Below, piece by piece: positions 8,999 through 17,506 of a stretch of 64,000 nucleotides of DNA. Every line of letters starts with the position of its first letter. The stretch's first letter is position 1. Made by a program: the position numbers and the translations under genes. The notes beneath the pieces were generated by a model that made no database searches, had not been told where the DNA came from, and worked only from the letters and a program-made list of their open reading frames with translations. Origin of the DNA: Aerococcaceae bacterium DSM 111021. Its GTDB lineage: Bacteria > Bacillota > Bacilli > Lactobacillales > Aerococcaceae. The DNA lies in NCBI GenBank assembly GCA_020112395.1, contig JACCEK010000002.1, positions 496,001-560,000 of the forward strand. The letters are read 5' to 3'.

Positions 8999-9213
8999 TT
9001 TCAAATAATAAACCAAGGAGACAGAATGAATTCCCTAATCGGAAAACGTTCTGTCTTTTCGAAGAAACACAAAAAGCATCTTCTCTATATGCAACTAAAC
9101 AACAATTTCGCTATTGTGTCTATTATCTCGAATCAGAGGTTTACATTCATTCAAATACACCTTATAATAATTAAGTAAGTTAATAATTTTAAACAAAGAG
9201 GAGAATTTTTAAC

Positions 9214-9810
9214 ATGGCAGAATTTAAAAATGTAATCAAAAATCGTCGTTCAATCTATGCATTAGGTAACAACAGTGACTATTCAATCGAAGAGATTGTT
9301 GCGACAATTAAAGAAACTCAAAAAGATGTACCTTCAGCTTTCAACAGCCAAACTTCACGTTTAGTTGTATTAAATGGTGAAGCTAACATTAAATTTTGGG
9401 ATTTAATCTTAAAAGTTCAAGAAGAAGTTTTAGACCAAGGCACTTGGGACTTCATGTCACCAATCATGCACGGTGCTAAAAATGGTATCGGTACTGTACT
9501 ATTCTTCGAAGACCGCGATGCAATAGCAACAATGCCTACTCAAGGTCAACGTACTGAAGCATACAAACAAAACAACTCAGCTAACTCTCAATACGCTACT
9601 TGGTTAGCTTTAGCTGAAATGAACTTAGGCGGATCATTACAACACTTTAACGTTGGCTACGAACAAGGCTTCGATAAAGCAGTTCGTGAAATGTTCAACT
9701 TACCAGAATCATTTGAATTAGTAGCTCAAATGCCATTCGGTTCAATCGAACAAGCTGCTGGCGAAAAAGAATATATCGATTCAGACGTACAAGTTCAATT
9801 AATTAAATAA
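9214..9810 (+). CDS. CinD/Frm2-like nitroreductase
   Basis: 198 aa. N-terminus MAEFKNVIKNRRSIYALG is typical of the Frm2/CinD subgroup of FMN nitroreductases, with later motifs PSAFNSQTSRLVVL, NSANSQYATWLALAEMNLGGSLQHFN and MPFGS. These NAD(P)H enzymes reduce nitroaromatics and quinones and are often stress- or copper-induced. GAGGAG sits 8 bases before ATG. Codons are strongly biased to A/T-ending highly expressed choices compared with neighbours, which suggests abundant expression. Monocistronic, with a strong terminator. Confidence 0.9.
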   Translation: MAEFKNVIKNRRSIYALGNNSDYSIEEIVATIKETQKDVPSAFNSQTSRLVVLNGEANIKFWDLILKVQEEVLDQGTWDFMSPIMHGAKNGIGTVLFFEDRDAIATMPTQGQRTEAYKQNNSANSQYATWLALAEMNLGGSLQHFNVGYEQGFDKAVREMFNLPESFELVAQMPFGSIEQAAGEKEYIDSDVQVQLIK

Positions 9811-9820
9811 TTATATAAAA

Positions 9821-9855
9821 ATCCCTGTCAATTTCACAATTGACGGGGATTTTTT
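9821..9855 (+). terminator. Terminator after nitroreductase
   Basis: ATCCCTGTCAATT / AATTGACGGGGAT perfect-type stem followed by TTTTTT. It also lies between convergent genes. Confidence 0.85.
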
Positions 9856-9862
9856 GCTTCAA

Positions 9863-11188
9863 TTAACTAAATCGTTTTAATGATTTTCGCAAGATATAGA
9901 TAGCAAAGACACAAGTTATCGCTTCAACAATCACTAAAGTTAACCATACACCAAGCAGATTAAACCACAATGACATCACAAGTAATACCGGAATAATGAG
10001 TATGAATCCACGTAAAGCAGATAATATTAAAGATGATCTTGCTTCATTAATCGCTGCTAAAAAGTAAATCACCATAAAATTAATACCTGTCAATAAAAAT
10101 GACACAAAGTATAAAGGAATTCCCTGAACAGCAATCGCCGCTAATTCATGATTTTGTTCACGATTGAAAATCATAACTAAAGCATCTGGAAAGAAAAATC
10201 CTATTATAAAAATGATTACACTTAGGATACTTGCAGCAATTAGTGCTAATTTAAGTACATGTTTCAACTCTTTAGATTTGTTTCGTCCAAAATACTTACT
10301 TGCCAGTGGTTGAAAACCTTGGCCGAGACCAGTGAACAACGCAATCACAATTATATTAATATTTGCAATAATCGCATAGGCTGATACAGCAATATTTCCC
10401 ACTAATTGCAAGAGAACAATATTGAATAAAAACATCACAACTGCGGATGAAAACTCATTGAAAAATGACGAAAAACCTAAATTCACTATCTCTTTTAACT
10501 TATTGAATGTCAGTGCAACTTTATTAAATTGTAGTCGATGATCTGGACGTCGCCAATGCAACCCAGCAATTAGAATCGATGTAATCGGTGAACAAACTGT
10601 CGCAATAGCAGCTCCACGCAGTTCCATCTGTAGCGGGAAGATAAAGATATAATCCAAGACAATATTCACAAGTCCCCCAGCCAACATCGCAATCATCGCT
10701 AAGCGCGGATTGTTATCATTACGCAAAAATGAAATGAACACAAAATTAAGCATAAATAAAGGAGAGAAAAACATTAAAATATCATAATAACTTTTCGACA
10801 GATGGAATATTTCTTCGTTCGCACCTAAAAAGCTCAATATGGAATCCGAGAAAAGCGTTGTGATAGCAGCAAAAATCACCGAAACAATTAGTGTGAATAA
10901 TAAGGTCATATTAAATAACCGGTTCGCATCATCCTCTTGCTCCTTGCCTAAGGCAATCGCAAACAGCGTTGCGCCTCCAATACCAAACATCCAACCGATT
11001 CCGTTAAAGACATTAATCATTGGAAGAACAATATTCAAAGCTGCGATACCGTGTGCCCCTACACCGTTAGCAATAAAAAATGTATCAGCGAATATAAATA
11101 ATGATTGCCCTAACATACTCAACATGGCTAGTGAAGTGTATTGAATAAATAATCTTTGTGTAGTCTTTTGATCTTCAACTTGTATCAT
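9863..11188 (-). CDS. MATE family efflux transporter
   Basis: 441 aa from ATG 11188 (MIQVEDQKT), placed after GAGGAGG. Twelve hydrophobic segments in two MATE repeats; motifs FIADTFFIANGVGAHGIAALNIVLP in the first and GLGQGFQPLASKYFG in the second. It is an Na+/H+-driven exporter of cationic compounds, closest in appearance to MepA. The 5' UTR holds an attenuator that resembles a guanidine-IV riboswitch, which would make guanidine or a guanidinium compound the likely cargo (inference). Confidence 0.92.
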   Translation of the reverse strand: MIQVEDQKTTQRLFIQYTSLAMLSMLGQSLFIFADTFFIANGVGAHGIAALNIVLPMINVFNGIGWMFGIGGATLFAIALGKEQEDDANRLFNMTLLFTLIVSVIFAAITTLFSDSILSFLGANEEIFHLSKSYYDILMFFSPLFMLNFVFISFLRNDNNPRLAMIAMLAGGLVNIVLDYIFIFPLQMELRGAAIATVCSPITSILIAGLHWRRPDHRLQFNKVALTFNKLKEIVNLGFSSFFNEFSSAVVMFLFNIVLLQLVGNIAVSAYAIIANINIIVIALFTGLGQGFQPLASKYFGRNKSKELKHVLKLALIAASILSVIIFIIGFFFPDALVMIFNREQNHELAAIAVQGIPLYFVSFLLTGINFMVIYFLAAINEARSSLILSALRGFILIIPVLLVMSLWFNLLGVWLTLVIVEAITCVFAIYILRKSLKRFS

Positions 11189-11207
11189 TTTATTTTCCTC
11201 CTCAAAC

Positions 11208-11295
11208 AAAAAAGGCCCCCTCCCTTTTGTTTCTACGACCTACACAAAAGGAAAAGAGCCTGACTAATTTATCCGGTGATAAACTAGTTGCTTTG
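11208..11295 (-). promoter_or_regulatory. Candidate guanidine-IV (mepA-type) riboswitch with terminator
   Basis: Minus strand: hairpin 1, ACTAGTTTATC-ACCG-GATAAATTAGT (11263-11288), is followed two bases later by a 17-bp terminator stem (11214-11260) and a T6 run, immediately before the MATE ribosome site. The loop of the first hairpin has ACC; the terminator loop has TAGGTCG, whose GGT could kiss it. Two adjacent hairpins with loop-loop pairing and a regulatory terminator ahead of a MATE gene is the arrangement described for guanidine-IV/mepA RNAs. The identification is from memory of that architecture. Confidence 0.55.
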
Positions 11296-11354
11296 ATTTA
11301 ATTAAATTTATAAGTATTGTATCAACCTCACTTTTTAAAGTCAATCATAAAAGT

Positions 11355-11377
11355 AAATGGGCAACGTTGTCTCATTT
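11355..11377. repeat. Short palindrome, copy 1
   Basis: AAATGGG-CAACGTTG-TCTCATTT. A near-identical copy lies at 28515-28538, where it is one base longer. Both are preceded by GTA. The halves resemble IS terminal repeats (see the IS at 40213-41081). Confidence 0.5.
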
Positions 11378-11422
11378 CAATAAAAAAAACAACTCCGATA
11401 TAGTAATCGAAGTTGTTCTTAA

Positions 11423-12448
11423 TTAATCTGGTTGTTTTGCGAAATAATTTTTTACTGCATATTTAAAAGTTGCAAGAAGATGCGCTCGAGCCTCTTGGGC
11501 GATCAGTGTGTTCGGTTGAATAATATCGAAGGCATGATAAGCCCCTTCGAATAATTTGAAATGCACTGGCACACCTGCATCAAGTAAGTAACCAATATAA
11601 TTTACCGTCTCATCAAAGAACGGTTCGATTGTTCCGGCATGTGTGTAAGTTGGAGGTAATTTTGAATAGTCTTTTGCTTTTATTGGTGAAGCATAGATGG
11701 GTACCTGGTCGGTTTGATACAATGGACCTAAGTACATCTTCCATGCTAATTCATTATAATGACTATTCCAAATCGGCCCATTATTATTTTGAGCAGAAGT
11801 AGTCTGCATACTCGCGTCCAACATTGGGTATAAAGGCATCTGAAAAGCTATATTCACCTCTTCACGGTCTCTTGCTAAAAGAGATAAAGCTGCAGTCAAA
11901 CCTCCACCAGCACTATTTCCGCCGACAAAAAGTTGATCTGCTCTTACTCCATAGTCATCCGCATGATCTTTTAACCATTTTAGCGCCAAGTATGAGTCTT
12001 CAACAGCTGTGGGATAAGGTGTTTCACCTGATAATGTATAATCGGGAGCAACAACGACGCACCCACTCACTTCAATAAAGCTATCAATAAAAATTGCATC
12101 TTGCTCAGGCGCACCTAAAGAATACCCCCCACCATGCAACCAAAGAAGACCGGGTACGCCTTGATCTGTTGAATCCCACTGATTCTTAGACTGTGTGAGG
12201 AAGATTTCTTTATCTGAATGCACACGCTGACGCGGTCGAAAAACACATAGTCTTAGTTGTGTTCCATCTTCTCTAGGAATCCAAACTTCTCGTAAGCGAT
12301 TCGGGCCACTATATTTACCTCGTAATGACCGTTGAGATTGTTTTCCTAATTTTTTCATTGCCCATTGATTCATTTTAGGTTGTAATCGTTGTATCCATTT
12401 TCCTTTTCGTCGCAGTTCTGGATGTATCATATCTGCAGTTACTTTCAT
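11423..12448 (-). CDS. Alpha/beta hydrolase, HSL-type esterase
   Basis: 341 aa. The oxyanion-hole motif LHGGGYSLG and the nucleophile elbow GGNSAGGGL (Ser) mark the hormone-sensitive-lipase subgroup. The acid is probably in IEPFFDE and the catalytic His in GAYHAFD near the C-terminus. It hydrolyses short-chain carboxylesters; no signal peptide, so cytoplasmic. Starts MKVTADMIHPEL after GGAGGCG. It is separated by 36 bp from the GNAT gene upstream and could be co-transcribed with it. Confidence 0.9.
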   Translation of the reverse strand: MKVTADMIHPELRRKGKWIQRLQPKMNQWAMKKLGKQSQRSLRGKYSGPNRLREVWIPREDGTQLRLCVFRPRQRVHSDKEIFLTQSKNQWDSTDQGVPGLLWLHGGGYSLGAPEQDAIFIDSFIEVSGCVVVAPDYTLSGETPYPTAVEDSYLALKWLKDHADDYGVRADQLFVGGNSAGGGLTAALSLLARDREEVNIAFQMPLYPMLDASMQTTSAQNNNGPIWNSHYNELAWKMYLGPLYQTDQVPIYASPIKAKDYSKLPPTYTHAGTIEPFFDETVNYIGYLLDAGVPVHFKLFEGAYHAFDIIQPNTLIAQEARAHLLATFKYAVKNYFAKQPD

Positions 12449-12484
12449 AAACGTCGCCTCCTTGTAACCTTTATTCTACTGGAT

Positions 12485-13045
12485 TTAGGAAGATTGTGCA
12501 TTTGATATGAACTCGTCCGTTGATGATTTGCTAAATAGCACATGTCTTTCTAAGCTGTGCCCACTAGAAAGATTAGGGTGATTAAATTCCTTGATAAAGC
12601 TCATACCGATTTTATTCATGACATTTCTTGATGGCTGATTTATTTTTGCGGTGAAACTATATATTGTTTTCAGATCTAAAACGTCAAATCCATATGATAA
12701 GCAAGCTTTAGCCGCTTCAGTTGCATACCCTTTCCCCCAAGCATCACGTTTGAGACGCCAACCTATCTCTGTACATGATGTAAAATCAGCATCAAACGTA
12801 GCTTGATGAAGACCTATATAGCCAATGAATTCCTCGGATTCTCTCTCCTCAACCGCATATAAACCATGACCCCTCTCGTCGAATTCAGCTTGAATTTTCT
12901 CAATAAAGTGTAATGATTGTTCTTTTGTTAAAGTCTTTGGAAAATAACGCATGACCTCTTCATTTTGATTCATACAGATAAACGGTTCGATATCCGCTTG
13001 CTTCCAATCTCTCAATATTAATCGTTCAGTTTGAAAATAAATCAT
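12485..13045 (-). CDS. GNAT acetyltransferase, RimJ/RimL type
   Basis: 187 aa from ATG 13045 (MIYFQTERLILRDW), preceded by GAGGTAA. A longer upstream reading exists but would cross the divergent Zur promoter and is rejected. Motifs: LRDWKQADIEPF at the N-terminus, EFIGYIGLHQ, and the acetyl-CoA loop KRDAWGKGYATEA. It should acetylate an N-terminal or small-molecule amine; the substrate is unknown. Confidence 0.85.
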   Translation of the reverse strand: MIYFQTERLILRDWKQADIEPFICMNQNEEVMRYFPKTLTKEQSLHFIEKIQAEFDERGHGLYAVEERESEEFIGYIGLHQATFDADFTSCTEIGWRLKRDAWGKGYATEAAKACLSYGFDVLDLKTIYSFTAKINQPSRNVMNKIGMSFIKEFNHPNLSSGHSLERHVLFSKSSTDEFISNAQSS

Positions 13046-13073
13046 TTTATTACCTCGAATTCTAATTATTTTA

Positions 13074-13127
13074 TTGACATCTCTAACCCTTCTTGATACT
13101 ATACCTAAATAGTAACGATTACTATTT
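13074..13127 (+). promoter_or_regulatory. Promoter with Zur-type operator for rpmG2-rpsN2
   Basis: TTGACA (13074-13079), a 17-bp spacer and TACTAT (13097-13102). A perfect palindrome AAATAGTAA-N3-TTACTATTT follows at 13107-13127, over the expected transcription start. It differs by one base per half-site from the Bacillus Zur box (AAATCGTAAT-N-ATTACGATTT). The controlled genes encode zinc-free ribosomal proteins, the classical Zur targets, so repression by zinc-loaded Zur is likely. Confidence 0.8.
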
Positions 13128-13155
13128 GCGATCATATCTTTTAAAGGAGTAAACA

Positions 13156-13308
13156 ATGCGTAACAACATTTTAATGGAATGCAAAGAAACTGGCGAACGT
13201 TTATACTTAACAACGAAAAATCACCGTAATAACCCTGATCGTCTTGAATTGAAGAAATATTCACCTAAATTAAGACGACGTACTTTATTCGCAGAAGTAA
13301 AAAAATAA
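13156..13308 (+). CDS. rpmG: 50S ribosomal protein L33, zinc-independent paralogue
   Basis: 50 aa, [22 protein letters not shown]..., ending RTLFAEVKK. It has only one of the four zinc-ligand cysteines of the C+ form, and [10 protein letters not shown] replaces KKYCPRL, so this is the C- paralogue made under zinc limitation. AAAGGAG lies 6 bases before ATG. It is first in a three-gene operon under a Zur-like palindrome. Confidence 0.93.
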   Translation: MRNNILMECKETGERLYLTTKNHRNNPDRLELKKYSPKLRRRTLFAEVKK

Positions 13309-13321
13309 GGAGGACACACAC

Positions 13322-13591
13322 TTGGCAAAAAAATCAAAAATTGCAAAATACGAAAAACAACTCGCACTTGTCGAGCATTATGCTACATTACGTCATGAGT
13401 TAAAAGCAGCCGGCGATTACGAAGCGTTAAACAAATTACCCCTCGATTCCAATCCAAATCGCTTACGGTTACGCGATAATATCGATGGGAGACCAAGAGG
13501 ATATATGCGTAAATTTGGTATGTCCCGTGTCAATTTCCGGAAATTTGCTCATTTAGGTCAAATTCCCGGTGTGCATAAAGCGAGCTGGTAA
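13322..13591 (+). CDS. rpsN: 30S ribosomal protein S14, zinc-independent paralogue
   Basis: 89 aa from TTG 13322, with AAGGAGG just upstream. [24 protein letters not shown]..., then [51 protein letters not shown]. The length and the absence of the CxxC pairs identify the C- form. It replaces zinc-bound S14 in 30S subunits when zinc is scarce. It follows rpmG by 13 bp. Confidence 0.95.
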   Translation: MAKKSKIAKYEKQLALVEHYATLRHELKAAGDYEALNKLPLDSNPNRLRLRDNIDGRPRGYMRKFGMSRVNFRKFAHLGQIPGVHKASW

Positions 13592-13615
13592 AACAATTAA
13601 AGGAGCAAACTAACT

Positions 13616-13729
13616 ATGGTAAAAATGACTGTTTCTAGCGCTTATCGTGATTTAAAGAGTCCCAATATTAAAACACGTAAACGGGCTTTGAAATTAATTA
13701 AAGAAGCAAAACGACAAAAACTTATCTAA
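13616..13729 (+). CDS. 37-aa small basic protein, putative metal-homeostasis protein
   Basis: MVKMTVSSAYRDLKSPNIKT, then RKRALKLIKEAKRQKLI; very basic, helical, no cysteine. AAAGGAGC precedes ATG, 24 bp after rpsN. Small proteins of this pattern (SAYRxLKSPNxKTRKRALKLI) are found next to rpmG/rpsN in lactic bacteria and are named putative metal homeostasis proteins. The Zur-like promoter of the operon supports expression under zinc limitation; the mechanism is unknown. Confidence 0.8.
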   Translation: MVKMTVSSAYRDLKSPNIKTRKRALKLIKEAKRQKLI

Positions 13730-13743
13730 CTACTGACTTTTTT

Positions 13744-13771
13744 CTCCATGAAAAAAAGTTTTTTCATGGAG
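13744..13771 (+). terminator. Terminator of the Zur operon
   Basis: Perfect stem CTCCATGAAAAAA / TTTTTTCATGGAG, followed by ACTTTTC. Confidence 0.8.
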
Positions 13772-13929
13772 ACTTTTCATTAATATATACCTACTATATT
13801 TACCACTTTCAATCTATAATTTTATATTTTATTGACTTATATTTTGAATAAAGAAATTATTAACTTAAAATAAACGTATCGACATAATCCTTCCATATTT
13901 GGGATGACCTCGTACAAAGGAGAACATTC

Positions 13930-15543
13930 ATGATGAAAATGAAAGCGTTTTTAATATTAGCCTTCGCCTTATTATCCATCGGTCTCATTACTCCAGTCAG
14001 TGTGTCTTATGCACAAGAAGAAAAAATTCTGAATGTAGCGATCGCCTCAGAACCTCCATCAATTGATCCAGCTTTAGGGAATGAGAATATATCTGGGGCT
14101 GTTATCCGTAATACCTTTGAACGATTAACATGGTTAGACACCGAAGGTGTTCCTCAACCTGCGGTTGCAGAATCATGGGAAGCAAGCGAAGATGGTTTAA
14201 CTTACACGTTTCACTTAAGAGAAGGTTCTCAATGGACCAACGGTAAACCTGTAACGGCTCATGATTTTGAGTATAGTTGGAAACGGACATTGAATCCAGA
14301 AACTCTATCTCAATCTGCTGCTTTATTTTATATTATAGAAGGTGCAGAAGAATATAATGTTGGTGATGGATCTGCTGAAGATGTGGGTGTAACAGCTTTA
14401 GATGATTACACTTTAGAAGTGACTTTAATTAACCCTGCTCCTTATTTTTTAGATTTAATTAACGGACAAGCTTTCTCACCTGTACTTCAATCTGTGGTAG
14501 AAGCGGATCCAGGTTGGGCAACCGAAGCGGGTGATGGATATGTATCAAATGGTCCATTCACTTTGATTGAATGGGTTCATAATGGACATATTACATTAGG
14601 TAAAAATGATACTTACTGGGATAGTGAAAACGTTCATTTGGATCAAGTAAATATGCAAATTATCGAATCACAATCTACAGCGAACAACGCCTTTCAAGCT
14701 GGTGAGATTGACTATGTCGGTAATCCATTTACCTACGTTTCTTTAGATGCGTTAGAGATATACCGGGAGAATGGTCAGTTAACGATTGCGGATGAAGGTT
14801 CTGTCTACTACTACACTATCAATACTCAAGACGAGATTATGTCTAACTTAAACATGCGTAAAGCACTAGCTTTAGCCATTGACCGTCAGAGTTTAATTGA
14901 TAACGTATTAAAAGGTGGAGAGAATCCTGCTATGGGACTTGTTCCTCCTTCAATTAATGGGTTTGAAAATAAAGAACCTTACTTCTCAGACAATGACCCA
15001 GAAGCCGCAAGAGAGTTTTTGAGTCAAGCTTTAGAAGAATTAGGTCTATCTGATCCGAGTGAGTTGACCCTTTCACTCGATTTTAATACGAGTGAAGCGC
15101 ATTCAGCTGTTGCTCAATTTATTCAAAATAATTGGATCGATAATTTAGGTATAAACGTTGAACTTTCGAATGCAGAGTGGCAAGTACATCTCGATAATCT
15201 AGGCTCGCAAAATTACCAAGTAGCTCGTTTAGGTTGGTCTTCAAGATATAATGATGGAACATCACTATTAAACATGTACTTAACTCCGACTACTGGGAAC
15301 AATTATACAGGATGGGATAGTGAAGAATATCGTAGACTACTTGAACAAGCAGATAGTGAATTAGATTCGGAAAAACGAATTGATCTATTAAAGGAAGCAG
15401 AGGCTCTCTTTATCGAAGAAATGCCCGTTATTCCAATCTACTACTACAGTAATCCGTATGTTGTGCAAGATCACGTCCTGAATATGGTCCCTGACTCACT
15501 TGGACATGTTAACTTAAAACCAGTGGATATTGTGCTTGAATAA
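13930..15543 (+). CDS. oppA: Oligopeptide-binding protein, OppA family (orphan)
   Basis: 537 aa. Signal peptide residues 1-29, ending VSYA-QEEKILNVAI; no lipobox cysteine, unlike normal Gram-positive OppA. SBP_bac_5 features: ASEPPSIDPALGNENISGAVIRNTFERL, VAESWEASEDGLTYTFHLREG, NMRKALALAIDRQSLI, and a C-terminal ALFIEEMPVIPIYYYSNPY. It binds peptides for an Opp ABC importer, but no permease or ATPase is adjacent, so it must serve a system elsewhere. AAAGGAG is 7 bases before ATG 13930. Confidence 0.92.
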   Translation: MMKMKAFLILAFALLSIGLITPVSVSYAQEEKILNVAIASEPPSIDPALGNENISGAVIRNTFERLTWLDTEGVPQPAVAESWEASEDGLTYTFHLREGSQWTNGKPVTAHDFEYSWKRTLNPETLSQSAALFYIIEGAEEYNVGDGSAEDVGVTALDDYTLEVTLINPAPYFLDLINGQAFSPVLQSVVEADPGWATEAGDGYVSNGPFTLIEWVHNGHITLGKNDTYWDSENVHLDQVNMQIIESQSTANNAFQAGEIDYVGNPFTYVSLDALEIYRENGQLTIADEGSVYYYTINTQDEIMSNLNMRKALALAIDRQSLIDNVLKGGENPAMGLVPPSINGFENKEPYFSDNDPEAAREFLSQALEELGLSDPSELTLSLDFNTSEAHSAVAQFIQNNWIDNLGINVELSNAEWQVHLDNLGSQNYQVARLGWSSRYNDGTSLLNMYLTPTTGNNYTGWDSEEYRRLLEQADSELDSEKRIDLLKEAEALFIEEMPVIPIYYYSNPYVVQDHVLNMVPDSLGHVNLKPVDIVLE

Positions 15544-15708
15544 ATTCTCAGAAAGTAAACACTACCAATTCTTCTCTTCAAACAATGACAACAAGCTTTT
15601 TACACTCATACAATCGATTCAATTAATTGCTTACTAATCGATTAATCAGTTTAATCAGTTTAATCACCTGTTTAAACTGTTTCCAAAACAAACCCACTAC
15701 TGTAGTGA
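15544..15708. other. Non-coding stretch with short AATCAGTTT repeats
   Basis: No gene seen. It contains TTAATCAG/TTTAATCA repeats around 15640-15675 and then abuts the IS-like remnant. Confidence 0.4.
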
Positions 15709-15838
15709 CCCCTTAAATCCGGACAAGGATTTAGGGGGTTTTTATATGGGAAAAGAATATAATAAAGAACTAAGATTGACCATTGTTAATGAAAATCAAG
15801 AAATTAATGGACAATTTTCACTTAATAATACTTCGTAA
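15701..15838 (+). pseudogene. Possible IS3-family left-end remnant with truncated OrfA
   Basis: TGTAGTGACCCCTTAAATCC is followed by a hairpin (15709-15738, CCCCTTAAATCC / GGATTTAGGGGG, T5). A short reading frame MGKEYNKELRLTIVNENQEI... then runs at 15746-15838 and stops after 30 codons. IS150-type elements in lactic bacteria begin in this way, with a protective hairpin before orfA; here only the first codons survive. The identification is by resemblance, not alignment. Confidence 0.4.
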
Positions 15839-15844
15839 AATAAT

Positions 15845-15897
15845 TGACCAGAGTGGTCATGTGTGTTAGGGTGTGAGTAAATTGACCAGAGTGGTCA
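15845..15897 (+). promoter_or_regulatory. Twin TetR-type operators
   Basis: Two identical perfect palindromes TGACCA-GAG-TGGTCA at 15845-15859 and 15883-15897, 38 bp centre to centre, just before the TetR-family gene. Likely autorepression sites controlling the regulator and the ABC exporter downstream. Confidence 0.8.
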
Positions 15898-15918
15898 TTT
15901 ATCGAAAGTGGGTGCTTC

Positions 15919-16590
15919 TTGTTAGAAAACCAACAATTTAATCGACTTGATGATGCAAAGAAAGAACGCATTTTAAATGCAGCTTTTAAAGAATTTGCTG
16001 AAAAAGGCTTTGATGACGCTTCAACAAATCGGATTGCTAAGGAAGCGAATATTAGTAAAGGAAGCTTGTTTAATTATTTCAATAACAAGGAAGACTTGTT
16101 TAAGTATTTAATTGAATTATCTTTAAAACGCATTAATACAATGTATTTTCAGAAGGTTAATTATGACATTACTGATATTTTCGATCGGATTATTCATTTT
16201 TCACAAATTAAAAGTCAAGGATATCCTAGATATAAAGATACGTTTGATTTTCTAGGTCATATTTTTGTAAATATTTCACGTTATACAACTATTTATGAAG
16301 GCTTAGCACAGGCACATCAAACAATTAAGCAACAAGTTGATAATGTATTAAATAAAGATATTGATTTAACAAAATTTCGTGAGGATATTGATGCTGAGAA
16401 AGCATTGAATCTAATTTATTGGTCGATAGAAGGTTATCGCAGCAATCTTGTGACGCATTTTTCTGATAAGGATTTTACAGAAATAAATCCCTCAGACTTA
16501 ACACCACTTTATGATGAATTTTTTGCTTATATTCATTTATTGAAGACGGTATATTACAAACCAATATATGTTACTGACGGTTCTAAATAA
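15919..16590 (+). CDS. TetR/AcrR family transcriptional regulator
   Basis: 223 aa from TTG 15919. The N-terminal HTH covers residues ~10-57, with RILNAAFKEFAEKGFDDASTNRIAKEANISKGSLFNYFNNKEDLF, the classical TetR signature. The C-terminal ligand domain is divergent. Two identical 15-bp palindromes just upstream are probable operators. The ABC ATPase gene follows after 10 bp with its own AGGAGG, so regulator and exporter form one operon that an exported drug or membrane stress would induce (inference). Confidence 0.9.
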   Translation: MLENQQFNRLDDAKKERILNAAFKEFAEKGFDDASTNRIAKEANISKGSLFNYFNNKEDLFKYLIELSLKRINTMYFQKVNYDITDIFDRIIHFSQIKSQGYPRYKDTFDFLGHIFVNISRYTTIYEGLAQAHQTIKQQVDNVLNKDIDLTKFREDIDAEKALNLIYWSIEGYRSNLVTHFSDKDFTEINPSDLTPLYDEFFAYIHLLKTVYYKPIYVTDGSK

Positions 16591-16600
16591 GGAGGACAAA

Positions 16601-17503
16601 ATGTCAAACGTAATTGAAGTACAAAATTTAACGAAAAGATTTGGTAAGTTCACAGCATTAGATAAGGTCAATCTTAATGTTAATAAAGGCGAAGTCCATG
16701 GATTTATTGGGCCAAATGGTGCCGGTAAATCAACTACCATTCGTGTTTTATTAGGTATGTTAAAAGCTAATTCAGGTCTGGTTAAAGTATTTGATCAAGA
16801 TGCTTGGCAACAATCAGTAGATATTCATAGACGCATTGCTTACGTACCAGGAGACACTAATCTTTGGCCAAATCTAACCGGTGGGCAAATCATTGATTTA
16901 TTGCTGAAGATGCACGGTGGTCAAGTGAATCAAGAACGTTTAGAGGATTTGATACAACGCTTCGAACTTGACCCTACAAAAAAGAGTCGGACTTATTCTA
17001 AAGGAAACCGCCAGAAAGTTGTCTTGATTGCCGCTTTTGCAGCAGATGTGGATTTATATATTTTAGACGAGCCTACTTCTGGTCTGGACCCGTTAATGGA
17101 ACGTCTTTTCCAAGAACTTATCTTTGAAGCTAAAGAAAATGGAAAAAGTGTTCTCTTATCAAGTCATATTTTATCTGAAGTGGAGCGTCTGTGTGACAGT
17201 GTTTCCATTATTGGTAAAGGCCAAATAATTGAGTCAGGTACGCTAGATGAGTTGCGTCATTTAACTCGAAATAAATTAACAGTTCAAACTGAAAAACCGA
17301 TGAATAATTTAGCTCAATTAGAGGGTGTTCATGAATTAATTGAAATGGATGGGAATCGCTATCAGATGCAGATTGATAGCCCTAAACTTAATAAAATTAT
17401 GCAACATTTCTCAAATTTTAATCTGATAAATTTAGAAAGCCAACCGCCTACTTTGGAAGATCTATTCTTACATCATTATGAGAATCCGCAAGGAGGTCAG
17501 TAG
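16601..17503 (+). CDS. ABC exporter ATP-binding protein
   Basis: About 300 aa from ATG 16601, after AAGGAGG. Walker A GPNGAGKSTT near residue 40, a signature loop reading YSKGNRQKV instead of LSGGQ, Walker B LYILDEPTSGLDP, and the H-loop SSHIL. A C-terminal extension of ~80 residues is usual in CcmA/drA-type exporters. It pairs with the permease that begins 3 bp downstream. Energises export of a hydrophobic compound. Confidence 0.93.
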   Translation: MSNVIEVQNLTKRFGKFTALDKVNLNVNKGEVHGFIGPNGAGKSTTIRVLLGMLKANSGLVKVFDQDAWQQSVDIHRRIAYVPGDTNLWPNLTGGQIIDLLLKMHGGQVNQERLEDLIQRFELDPTKKSRTYSKGNRQKVVLIAAFAADVDLYILDEPTSGLDPLMERLFQELIFEAKENGKSVLLSSHILSEVERLCDSVSIIGKGQIIESGTLDELRHLTRNKLTVQTEKPMNNLAQLEGVHELIEMDGNRYQMQIDSPKLNKIMQHFSNFNLINLESQPPTLEDLFLHHYENPQGGQ

Positions 17504-17506
17504 TCT

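Noticed and set aside
9026-9178. 50-codon ORF with AAGGAG after yebC (MNSLIGKRSVFSKKHKKHLL...)
   Set aside because: Although it has a ribosome-like site, it overlaps a GACAGAA/TTCTGTC hairpin, has no recognisable pattern and looks like read-through of non-coding sequence.
12485-13264. 259-aa reading of the GNAT gene
   Set aside because: The extra N-terminus would cross the divergent Zur promoter; ATG 13045 has its own ribosome site and fits GNAT length.
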